Assembly (NCBI RefSeq): GCF_018687935.1 | Contig: NZ_CP061308.1 | Span: 800,048 to 864,047 of the forward strand | DNA length: 64,000 nucleotides | Origin: Polynucleobacter sp. JS-JIR-5-A7 | Lineage (GTDB): Bacteria > Pseudomonadota > Gammaproteobacteria > Burkholderiales > Burkholderiaceae | Direction: 5' to 3' | Shown here: piece after piece, positions 34,862 through 42,362 of the stretch | Numbering within the stretch: the first letter of the stretch is position 1 | Layout: every line of letters begins with the position of its first letter | Notes under the pieces: generated by a model | Told to the model about the DNA's origin: nothing | What the model saw: the letters and a program-made list of their open reading frames with translations, nothing else | Database searches by the model: none | Translations under genes and position numbers: made by a program

Positions 34862-35754
34862 ACTTAGCGGCGTTACCAGAAGATTTTCCTCTGCTAGCTA
34901 GCGCTGCTCAAAGTATTGCTTCACAAAAAATATCAATTGAAAGAATTGGTCTGCCACCCGATATTTTTGCAGTGGGTGAACGCACTTTTATTCGTTTTTC
35001 CTTGGCGCAGCTCTCAGGCCATCAAGTCGATCAACGCTATTGGCGTTATTTTCCCTATGCGATTTGGCTGGAGCCAGAGCGCAGCTTATCCACCCGAGCT
35101 GATTATTTAAACGAATACTTCGAGATGCATCTTCCTCGTTCTCTGAAGATTGCCAAAAGAGCGATGAAATGGGCTGAGCCCCTATTCTATGTTTATCTCT
35201 ATCACTTTAAGCTAAATGATCCCGTGTTTGAAAAGCTGGCTCAAACAGCGCAGCTTTTTTTTACCAGCGGCGCCATTAAATCTGGCTCTCCACTGAAATC
35301 CTTAGCGCATGAGTTAAATTGTTTTAATACTGCTGATGGTCCTCGTTTGGTAGCTGAGTCGATCCTCAAAACCAAAAGAGGATTAATGGGTTGGATCAAT
35401 CAATTTGATCTCTGGCCCGGATTTACAACCACTCCCTTTGCTAAAAGTGCCTTCATTGAATTGCTGAAATTTCCTAAAGAAAAAAGACGGCAAACAGACT
35501 ATATCCATTTGGCATTTGATTGGGGCATTGATGCACAAAATCAATTTCGCTATCCTGAAGTGAAAGCACTCTTTACTGATGCCTTGCTATTAGCTTGGAA
35601 GGGAGTTAAGCCGCCAGAGGATTTGAAGATAGCTATGAGTGCAAAACTGACCAGTGTGATTAGTGACCCCAGGGTTGATCAAGAAGCCTGGCTTGGTACC
35701 AGTAACGAGGCAGTGCAGGTACTCGTGGACTGGCTGAATACGAAAACAAGCTAA
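34858..35754 (+). CDS. Unrecognised cytoplasmic protein coupled to the ZorAB-like pair
   Basis: 298 residues, soluble, largely alpha-helical and rich in tryptophan and phenylalanine (RYWRYFPYAIWLEPE, LMGWINQFDLWPGF, YIHLAFDWG). I recognise no domain. It stands in the place of zorC, which in type I Zorya has an EH-signature domain and is about 500-600 residues, but I cannot see that signature here and the protein is roughly half the length. No helicase, nuclease or ATPase motif is present, unlike ZorD or ZorE. A 4-base ATGA overlap with the ZorB-like gene shows co-translation and indicates a shared function. Confidence 0.7.
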   Translation: MNLAALPEDFPLLASAAQSIASQKISIERIGLPPDIFAVGERTFIRFSLAQLSGHQVDQRYWRYFPYAIWLEPERSLSTRADYLNEYFEMHLPRSLKIAKRAMKWAEPLFYVYLYHFKLNDPVFEKLAQTAQLFFTSGAIKSGSPLKSLAHELNCFNTADGPRLVAESILKTKRGLMGWINQFDLWPGFTTTPFAKSAFIELLKFPKEKRRQTDYIHLAFDWGIDAQNQFRYPEVKALFTDALLLAWKGVKPPEDLKIAMSAKLTSVISDPRVDQEAWLGTSNEAVQVLVDWLNTKTS

Positions 35755-35790
35755 GAATCTTCAGTAAGTAGTCAAAATTGAATCATGATG

Positions 35791-35804
35791 ATGATTTAAA
35801 TCAA
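35791..35804 (+). promoter_or_regulatory. FNR-type box upstream of the small gene at 35877
   Basis: ATGATTTAAATCAA differs from the FNR consensus TTGATNNNNATCAA by one base. Its centre lies about 40 bases before a start point expected from the CATACT -10-like hexamer (35825-35830), the spacing of class II FNR activation. Confidence 0.6.
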
Positions 35805-35876
35805 ACGCTGACATGATTTCTCCGCATACTAGAGGTATGCTGAGCTAGTTACTTTTTATCAATTGTGGAGAGCGTT

Positions 35877-36146
35877 ATGACAAAAGCATCAAAATCGGAA
35901 TCAAAATCAGAGTTAGGCCCTGATGGCCTGCCAGGTCACGATTATTTCCTAGATGCCGTCAATCATATTGATGAAGCAGTAGCCAACCAGTCGATTGCAA
36001 TTGGTGCGGCAAAGGGCATTGTCTTTAGTCTAGTGGAAACATTGGGTGCCATGGTTGGAGACCCTGATTTACCAGCTCACCTCAAGTCTGGTTACATGGG
36101 AGCTCTTGATTTGGCCGTTGAGTTAGAGGCAAAACTTTCTAAATAA
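35877..36146 (+). CDS. Conserved-looking small soluble protein of unknown function
   Basis: 89 residues from the ATG at 35877, which has GGAG six bases upstream; the GTG at 35865 would overlap that site. Lysine/serine-rich N-terminus (TKASKSESKSELG), then a helical domain (DYFLDAVNHIDEAVANQSIAIGA, FSLVETLGAMVGD). No known family is evident. An FNR box 72 bases upstream suggests it is made at low oxygen. Followed by a strong hairpin terminator. Confidence 0.65.
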   Translation: MTKASKSESKSELGPDGLPGHDYFLDAVNHIDEAVANQSIAIGAAKGIVFSLVETLGAMVGDPDLPAHLKSGYMGALDLAVELEAKLSK

Positions 36147-36177
36147 GTTGTAACTAATCTGCAAGGATTTTAGAGTT

Positions 36178-36197
36178 AGGGCAGCTTCGGCTGCCCT
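36178..36197 (+). terminator. UUCG hairpin terminator after the small gene
   Basis: AGGGCAGC-TTCG-GCTGCCCT: eight-base perfect stem with the stable UUCG loop, 31 bases after the stop at 36146. The T-rich tail is short (GATACATTT), so termination may be only partial, but the stem is strong. Confidence 0.65.
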
Positions 36198-36239
36198 GAT
36201 ACATTTAAAATCGAGAATATAGCCATTTAATTAAAGTTA

Positions 36240-37322
36240 ATGATCAACATTCCAAAACGCCTAGCAGTTGCTCCCATGATGGAGTGGACTGATCGTCACT
36301 GCCGATCTTTTCATCGGACGCTCACTCAAGAGGCAGTTTTATATACCGAAATGGTCACAACAGGAGCGCTGATGCATGGCGATGTGCCACGTCACTTGGA
36401 TTATTCACAGGATCAACATCCAGTGGTACTTCAGTTAGGTGGCTCAGAGCCTAATGATTTAGCAAGGTCAGCTGAGTTGGCACAGCAGTGGGGCTATGAT
36501 GAGATTGATCTCAATTGCGGTTGTCCCTCAGAGCGAGTGCAACGCGGAGCTTTTGGTGCTTGCTTGATGGCTGAGCCTAATTTAGTGGCTGAGTGCGTTA
36601 AAGCAATGAAGAACGCGGTGGATATTCCGATCTCAGTAAAGCATCGTTTAGGTTTGGATTCGATGGATGCAGCAAGTTCACAAAAAGATTACCAATTTGC
36701 CTCAGATTTTATATTGGCAGTAGCTGACGCAGGTGCGAGTCAAGTCACCATTCATGCACGTAATGCGGTACTCAAGGGACTTTCACCCAAAGAGAATCGC
36801 AGCAAACCACCACTACATTATGAAGTGGCTGCCAAACTCAGATTGGATGCTCAAAAACAATTTCCTGATCTTAAAGTCTTGCTGAATGGCGGTCTAGAAA
36901 CCAATGAACAGATTGCCGGACATTGGGATGACTTTGATGGCTTCATGGTGGGTAGGGCGGCGTATCACTTCCCGGCAATGTTGTTGGGTTGGGATGATCT
37001 GATAAATACGAATGGAGACGCCGCTGGTTATCTCTTTAGTGAAACTGAATGGCATAGAATTCAGATTGCACTGGTAAGGCAAGTACAGTCATGGTTTGAG
37101 GAATGCCAAGCAAAACAAAAACCGTTTTATATAGGCGCATTCACAAGACATATTTTGGGTTTAGCTCACGGCAGAGCGGGGTCGCGCTACTGGCGTCAAC
37201 GCCTCTCGGATCATCATGCTTTAGCTAAAGTGCAGAGCAAAGCAGCCATTGCAGATTTCTTTCTAGATGCCAGCTTATGCCTTGGCGATTGGGCTGCTTT
37301 TGAGTTAGAAACAGCAGATTAG
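36240..37322 (+). CDS. dusA: tRNA-dihydrouridine synthase A
   Basis: 360 residues of the flavin-dependent Dus family, which reduces uridines at positions 20/20a in the D-loop of tRNA. Visible are RLAVAPMMEWTDRHCR, the catalytic cysteine in IDLNCGCPSERVQ, FGACLMAEPNLV, SVKHRLGLD and the QVTIHARNA and GGLETNEQI FMN-binding segments. The opening APMMEWTD is the DusA subtype. The 360-residue length is normal. It precedes tRNA-His by 54 bases. Confidence 0.95.
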   Translation: MINIPKRLAVAPMMEWTDRHCRSFHRTLTQEAVLYTEMVTTGALMHGDVPRHLDYSQDQHPVVLQLGGSEPNDLARSAELAQQWGYDEIDLNCGCPSERVQRGAFGACLMAEPNLVAECVKAMKNAVDIPISVKHRLGLDSMDAASSQKDYQFASDFILAVADAGASQVTIHARNAVLKGLSPKENRSKPPLHYEVAAKLRLDAQKQFPDLKVLLNGGLETNEQIAGHWDDFDGFMVGRAAYHFPAMLLGWDDLINTNGDAAGYLFSETEWHRIQIALVRQVQSWFEECQAKQKPFYIGAFTRHILGLAHGRAGSRYWRQRLSDHHALAKVQSKAAIADFFLDASLCLGDWAAFELETAD

Positions 37323-37354
37323 GGCTGTTTTAGCGGTATTTCCCCTAAAAAGGA

Positions 37355-37360
37355 TATAAT
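37355..37360 (+). promoter_or_regulatory. -10 box of the tRNA-His gene
   Basis: Perfect TATAAT 16 bases before the first tRNA nucleotide. No convincing -35 hexamer is seen; the gene may also be read through from dusA. Confidence 0.45.
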
Positions 37361-37375
37361 TTCTTCTTCTACAAC

Positions 37376-37452
37376 GGCGGACGTAGCTCAGTTGGTAGAG
37401 TCCCAGATTGTGATTCTGGTTGTCGCGGGTTCGAGCCCCGTCGTTCGCCCCA
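37376..37452 (+). tRNA. tRNA-His (anticodon GTG)
   Basis: Complete cloverleaf: acceptor GCGGACG pairs with CGTTCGC (one G:T), with the extra G at the 5' end opposite the discriminator C that marks tRNA-His; D-arm TAGCTCAGTTGGTAGAG; anticodon stem CCAGA/TCTGG with loop TTGTGAT giving anticodon GTG; T-arm GCGGG-TTCGAGC-CCCGT; CCA encoded at 37450-37452. Confidence 0.97.
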
Positions 37453-37459
37453 AAAAATT

Positions 37460-37485
37460 CCCTGAGAGCCTCCATGAGGGGTTTT
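37460..37485 (+). terminator. Weak terminator after tRNA-His
   Basis: CCCT ... AGGG arms (37460-37463 and 37477-37480), with inner CCTC/GAGG pairing as an alternative, followed by GTTTTAAT. Confidence 0.4.
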
Positions 37486-37591
37486 AATCAAAAGGGTGAC
37501 CTTATCAGTATTGGCTAGCCTTACGTTTTTCTGGCATCAATAGTCGATTCGTTCATGTGCAAGTCGTTGGCAAGAACAGAACATTTGATTT

Positions 37592-38653
37592 TTAAATTTT
37601 GAATGCATCCACGATTTTTTGGCTACCATCTAAAAAAACTGAGCGTTGACGAACAGGCGCTAAATCTATTTTTAATTTGGATGCGGTACGGGCATCGATC
37701 AGAACTTCTCCTGCTTCTGCCTCATGGCATAACTTCAAAGCAAATTCTCTGACATCTCCAAGTACGGTATAAAACTCTTTATCATGAATTTTTGTCATCT
37801 TTAGCGTGGCATAACCTGTGGCTATACCTATGCTCAAAAATAAAGGCTCACTATAGCCCTTTTGAGCCCAGCGCATTTTGAGATTGGTGAATGCAGTATT
37901 AAACCGTTTGGCTAAACTTGCTGCATTTAACATGGGGTTATCGATGGGGGTAGGATCATTAAAAAGGATCACGAATTCATCGCATGAGAAGCGTTGAACT
38001 TTACCAAAAAACTGACCAATCAGTTTACCGAGAACTTGATGCACCTCACTTAAAATGATTGCCACTTCTTCGGTTTGCCTACCTGTTACAAACTGACCGA
38101 AGTTGTGTAACTCAATGACAACCATCGTCACCTCACTCCGATGCGATTCCTCGGTATTTACTTGGTTTTCATCAACCATGATATCTGAGATTTCGGGTGA
38201 CAAAGATAGCTTGAGGTTATTCAAATTTTCAATTTCATTTCCCTGTAGTACAACTTTTTGCTCTAATTCTTTGCGGATATTAGAAATTCTCAGTAAGGAG
38301 TCAATCCTGGCAAATAATTCAGCTTGGTTTAGGGGCTTACCTAAAAAATCATCTGCTCCAGCCTCTAAACCTTTGACTTTTTCAAGGGCTGGATCGAGCG
38401 CTGATAGCATGACTACCGGCAGTAACATCGTCGTTGGGTCTTGTCGAATGGCTTGGCATACCTCATAGCCAGACATCTCCGGCATCATCACATCGAGCAC
38501 TACCAAATCAGGAATCGATTCTTTAATGGATGCAAGTGCTTTGAGGCCGCTGGAGGCTGTTTTGATTTCATAGCTGTGACTTTCCAATACCGCTTTTAGT
38601 AAATCGATATTTTCAGGTGTGTCATCGACTATTAAAATAGTGCCAAGCTTCAT
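37592..38653 (-). CDS. Response regulator with class III cyclase-like output (paralogue)
   Basis: 353 residues, same plan as the 23230-24339 protein: receiver with D54 (VVLDVMMPEMSG), coiled coil, and cyclase-like domain (MVVIELHNFGQFV, RFSCDEFVILFNDP, FYTVLGDVREFALKL). Here the LGD aspartate is present but the transition-state asparagine and arginine positions are changed (E and K), and the first metal Asp is replaced by Glu. So each paralogue has lost different residues and catalysis is unlikely. It lies upstream-adjacent, in the same direction, to the REC-GGDEF gene with which it shares near-identical receiver DNA. Confidence 0.82.
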   Translation of the reverse strand: MKLGTILIVDDTPENIDLLKAVLESHSYEIKTASSGLKALASIKESIPDLVVLDVMMPEMSGYEVCQAIRQDPTTMLLPVVMLSALDPALEKVKGLEAGADDFLGKPLNQAELFARIDSLLRISNIRKELEQKVVLQGNEIENLNNLKLSLSPEISDIMVDENQVNTEESHRSEVTMVVIELHNFGQFVTGRQTEEVAIILSEVHQVLGKLIGQFFGKVQRFSCDEFVILFNDPTPIDNPMLNAASLAKRFNTAFTNLKMRWAQKGYSEPLFLSIGIATGYATLKMTKIHDKEFYTVLGDVREFALKLCHEAEAGEVLIDARTASKLKIDLAPVRQRSVFLDGSQKIVDAFKI

Positions 38654-38684
38654 GCCGTATCCGTTCTTTGTTTAAAAATTAAAA

Positions 38685-39614
38685 TTAGGCAGCAATTTGA
38701 TTGCGACCATTTTGTTTCGCTGCATACATGGACATATCAGCCTGATTAACTAGATCACTAAGTAGAACATCTTGAGCTGTATTTAGATGATGATTTGGAT
38801 TGAGCATTGCTAATCCAATACTCATCGTAATTTGCATTGGTATGGATAAGCTTGTTTTAAATGTTGCTTTAGCGACATCAGATCTAAGGCGCTCAGCAAT
38901 TTCTATTGCACCCTCAATATTGGTTTCTGGCAAAAGAATGAGAAACTCTTCTCCACCAATACGGCCCATGGAATCAGTAGAGCGCAGGGTTGCGTGGATA
39001 TGTCTCACGAGGCTAACTAAAACTTCGTCTCCTACTTGATGTCCATATTGATCATTTATATTTTTAAAGTAATCAATATCCATGACCATTAAAGATAAAT
39101 AGTGTTTATTTCTTTGTGAGCGATCAATCTCAATAGAGAGTTGATGAAGGATTTCGGTGCGACTGAAGGATTTTGTTAATGGATCGTATTTGGTCAGGGT
39201 TTCCAAAAGATTTAGATTTTTTTCGGATTCTTTATGGATGTTGGCAATTCTGAGTAAGGAATTAATCTTGGCGAACAATTCCGCTTGACGAATTGGTTTA
39301 CTTAAAAAGTCATCTGCGCCAGCCTCTAAGCCCTTGACCTTTTCAAGGTCTGGATCTAGCGCTGATAGCATGACCACTGGCAATAACATTGTCTTTGGGT
39401 CTTGCCGAATGGCTTGGCATACCTCGTAGCCTGACATTTCTGGCATCATCACATCGAGCACTACCAAATCTGGTATCGAGTCTTTAATTGCTGCAAGAGC
39501 TTGAGCACCACTAGAGGCTGTTATGACTTTATAGTGACGACTTTCCAGCAGGGCTTTTAATAATTCAAGATTTGCAGGGGCATCATCGACTATCAGAATT
39601 GAAGTGTTTTGCAT
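38685..39614 (-). CDS. Response regulator diguanylate cyclase (REC-GGDEF, PleD/WspR-like)
   Basis: About 309 residues from ATG 39614 (a TTG seven codons earlier is an alternative). Receiver with LVVLDVMMPEMSG phospho-acceptor and a GGDEF domain: YDPLTKSFSRTEILHQL, MVMDIDYFKNINDQYGHQVGD, and the active-site GRIGGEEFLILLPET. The RSTD four residues upstream form an RxxD inhibitory site. It should make cyclic-di-GMP when phosphorylated. The receiver DNA is nearly the same as that of the neighbouring REC-cyclase gene. Sits divergent to the PgaC-like exopolysaccharide synthase. Confidence 0.9.
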   Translation of the reverse strand: MQNTSILIVDDAPANLELLKALLESRHYKVITASSGAQALAAIKDSIPDLVVLDVMMPEMSGYEVCQAIRQDPKTMLLPVVMLSALDPDLEKVKGLEAGADDFLSKPIRQAELFAKINSLLRIANIHKESEKNLNLLETLTKYDPLTKSFSRTEILHQLSIEIDRSQRNKHYLSLMVMDIDYFKNINDQYGHQVGDEVLVSLVRHIHATLRSTDSMGRIGGEEFLILLPETNIEGAIEIAERLRSDVAKATFKTSLSIPMQITMSIGLAMLNPNHHLNTAQDVLLSDLVNQADMSMYAAKQNGRNQIAA

Positions 39615-39896
39615 ATATTTAACACCGCTTCTCAATACATATACTTACTAGATTGATACTAGCTTATATATGTATTAAATAGTTTTATATTTTTGTAATA
39701 CTGGCTTATTTTTTGCGTAGGCAATCGATAACCCTTTGTTTTAGGCTTTAAAGAGCATTTAAACCATCTTTAGGGAATTTTTGTTCGGCTTTAGGACGGT
39801 TTGCTATCAAATCCCAAGCAGCTTAATCAGGCTGAGGTTTATTGTTTAAAACGACAAAACAAGATCATAAAGTAGTATTCTCGATGATTATAAATT

Positions 39897-41213
39897 TTGG
39901 GTGGAATACTTTTGTATTTTTCAGTTAAGAGCAAGTTTTTCTTAGCCCTCATTTTTGCCCTATCTTGGATGGGTTTTTCCTTTTGGTATTCCCAGCCCTG
40001 GTATTCGGATCTTAGTAATGAAATAGGTAGCATATCTGCTTATTTCCTGATTACTTTTATTGCCATCATTCCTGGATTTATGAATGCCTTTGTATCGATT
40101 GCCTTATTCTTGGATAAAAGACCAAAAGTCATTGATCAGCAAAAGTATCCACCTGTAACGGTATTGATCGCTGCGTATAACGAAGAAAAATCAATTGCCT
40201 CAACCTTATCAGGAATTTTTTTACAGGATTATCCAGAGAGTATTCGCATTATTGTTATTAATGATGGCTCAAGTGATAAAACCGTTGATTCTGTTCGCAA
40301 TCTTCAGGCTTCGCATCAAAATTTAGAATTGATTGATTTAGGTCACAATGGGGGTAAGGCTTCTGCACTCAATCATGGTTTAAGAGAATGCAAAACAGAC
40401 ATCATTATATCTATTGATGCAGATAGCTATATTCTGCAAGATGGAGTGAGGAATCTGGTTGGTCGCTATCTTTCTGATCCTGTGAATACCAAAGCAGTTG
40501 CTGGCGAGATCTTAATAAGAAACTCTCGAGAAAATTGGATTACCAAGGCGCAGGAGTGGGATTATTTTTTGGGGATTGCTACGATCAAGCGAATTCAGTC
40601 CTTATTTCAGGGGACCTTGGTGGCCCAAGGCGCATTTTCTTTGTATGACCGAGAAACAGTGATGGACTTGGGTGGGTGGCCTGAAATGGTTGGTGAGGAT
40701 ATTGTGCTTACCTGGAAAATCCTTGCTGCTGGCTATAGGGTAGGGCATGCCGAGAATGCCCTAGCATTTACGGATTGCCCAGATACCTTAAGTAAATTTA
40801 TTCATCAACGGCGCCGTTGGTCTAGAGGCTTAATTGAAGCTTTCAAAGAAAATCCATCTATCTTATTTAAGCCAAGATATTCAACTCTTTACGTGTGGTG
40901 GAACACCTTATTTCCATTGATGGATATTGCCTTTACCTTTGGATTTATACCCGGAATTATATTGGCTTGTTTTGGTGTTTACTGGATTGTTGGCCCGATG
41001 ACTTTGTCTCTCTTGCCGATGGCATTTCTTCTTAACTGGCAAATGTATTTGAAGGGAAAGACAATGTTCAACGAACAGAACCTTAAAGTGAGGGCTAATA
41101 TTTTAGGTTTTATGTTCTATGTATTAGCCTACGGCTTAATTTTGCAGCCTGCATGTGTGTACGGCTATTTTTCTGAAATTTTTAAGCTGCGTAAATCTTG
41201 GGGAACCAAATGA
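39897..41213 (+). CDS. PgaC-like membrane glycosyltransferase (family 2)
   Basis: 438 residues. N-terminal transmembrane helices (about 13-30 and 40-75), GT2 core with VLIAAYNEEKSI, IINDGSSDKT-type VINDGSSDKTVDS, IDADSY, GEDIVLTWK and the QRRRW product-handling motif, then several C-terminal helices. This is the processive beta-glycan synthase pattern, closest to poly-N-acetylglucosamine synthase PgaC. No pgaB or pgaD is visible. The start is uncertain: TTG at 39897, or TTG at 39912. Overlaps the outer-membrane gene by 4 bases. Lying between cyclic-di-GMP enzymes fits post-translational control of matrix polysaccharide. Confidence 0.85.
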   Translation: MGGILLYFSVKSKFFLALIFALSWMGFSFWYSQPWYSDLSNEIGSISAYFLITFIAIIPGFMNAFVSIALFLDKRPKVIDQQKYPPVTVLIAAYNEEKSIASTLSGIFLQDYPESIRIIVINDGSSDKTVDSVRNLQASHQNLELIDLGHNGGKASALNHGLRECKTDIIISIDADSYILQDGVRNLVGRYLSDPVNTKAVAGEILIRNSRENWITKAQEWDYFLGIATIKRIQSLFQGTLVAQGAFSLYDRETVMDLGGWPEMVGEDIVLTWKILAAGYRVGHAENALAFTDCPDTLSKFIHQRRRWSRGLIEAFKENPSILFKPRYSTLYVWWNTLFPLMDIAFTFGFIPGIILACFGVYWIVGPMTLSLLPMAFLLNWQMYLKGKTMFNEQNLKVRANILGFMFYVLAYGLILQPACVYGYFSEIFKLRKSWGTK

Positions 41214-42157
41214 AATCTTTTGTAATGGTTGCCCAGTCATCTTTAAGTATCTTATTAATCATCTCTGTTGCTAATGCTGAAGGGTTGCCTTCAGCTAAGA
41301 TGGCAATATCAGCTCCTAATACTTATATTGCCTCAGATAGTGAAGGCTTCTCTACCTATAAATACAATGCTGGTTTACTACCGCTTTATGAGCATGGTGA
41401 AAAATATACTGGGATTAGCTACCAACATAATTACTTTACGCAAGGTGGCTGGGATTCTTCAGCAGAGGTGTACACCATACTCACTAAAGCGATTAACCCA
41501 AGAACGGGACTTGGTTATAACGTTAATCTTGGCTACAACCTAGAGAATGGCCATAAACTCATTACCACTGATAGTAATTACGGATTTAGGGTGACTGATT
41601 CTACCAAGACAGAACTAATAATTAACCGAGATCGCGTTGAGACACAGAATTCTCTCAATAATGGCATCTACTACACTATGGGTGCTGTTAGTGTCGAGCA
41701 GCAAGTAATTGAGCGTGTCACAGCGACTGCGATGGTTGGTAATATGTATTTCTCAGACACCAATACAAGACCTATGGTTCGTGCCAAGCTCATCTATGAT
41801 TTAGTGCCGGATTACGGCTTAACTGCACAATTGCGCTATAGGCAATATCGGGATAGCAACACAACAGTGCCGAATAACTATTTCAATCCAGATCATTACA
41901 GTGAAACTATGGTAGCTTTTGGCGCAAGAAAAAGAATCTCTGGCTGGATGCTGAGTGGTACAGCAGGGGTTGGTCGGCAAAAGGTGAGTCAAGATTCCAG
42001 TACTACTACTCAGCTATATGAGTTAGCAGCAACTAGTCCTGTAGCTTCAAATAACTTCTACTTTAAGACTAGGGCGGGTTATGGAAAATCGGCTGGCTTT
42101 TTAGGGCCCAACTATTTTTATCGCTACTTCATGGAAGAGTTAATTTTTCCGTTCTAA
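41210..42157 (+). CDS. Outer-membrane beta-barrel protein (YaiO/PgaA-like)
   Basis: 315 residues from the ATG at 41210, overlapping the synthase stop as ATGA; a TTG at 41198 is less likely because GGGGA precedes the ATG. Sec signal (SSLSILLIISVANA) followed by alternating beta strands rich in Tyr, Asn and Thr and a terminal aromatic residue (EELIFPF), typical of barrels assembled by Bam. The pattern resembles the YaiO family and the barrel end of PgaA, so it should let the polymer out through the outer membrane. Confidence 0.75.
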   Translation: MKSFVMVAQSSLSILLIISVANAEGLPSAKMAISAPNTYIASDSEGFSTYKYNAGLLPLYEHGEKYTGISYQHNYFTQGGWDSSAEVYTILTKAINPRTGLGYNVNLGYNLENGHKLITTDSNYGFRVTDSTKTELIINRDRVETQNSLNNGIYYTMGAVSVEQQVIERVTATAMVGNMYFSDTNTRPMVRAKLIYDLVPDYGLTAQLRYRQYRDSNTTVPNNYFNPDHYSETMVAFGARKRISGWMLSGTAGVGRQKVSQDSSTTTQLYELAATSPVASNNFYFKTRAGYGKSAGFLGPNYFYRYFMEELIFPF

Positions 42158-42301
42158 GCCGATTTAACTTCTGAAATAGCAAATCTTTTTTCTGCGAACA
42201 GCTTAAATAGACAACTACTAACTTTGTATCATAGAGCGTGCCATGATGCTGTTTGATTTTAGTAACAGCAGTATCAATCACATCTGAGAAAGTAATAATT
42301 A

Positions 42302-42315
42302 TTGATATAAGTCAA
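42302..42315 (+). promoter_or_regulatory. FNR-type box upstream of the HD-GYP gene
   Basis: TTGATATAAGTCAA, one change from TTGATNNNNATCAA, with a possible -10 TATACA at 42335-42340 giving a start point near 42347, roughly 39 bases from the box centre. The gene begins at 42363. Confidence 0.5.
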
Positions 42316-42362
42316 AATTCTCATGAGAATAAGATATACACTTAAATAATAACTGCCACCCT

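Noticed and set aside
37376..37452. tRNA-His as an attachment site of an integrated element
   Set aside because: No integrase gene nearby and no direct repeat of the tRNA 3' end was seen in the window.
39636..39896. Possible cyclic-di-GMP riboswitch before the PgaC-like gene
   Set aside because: The leader lacks the GEMM-type conserved core; only AT-rich sequence is visible.
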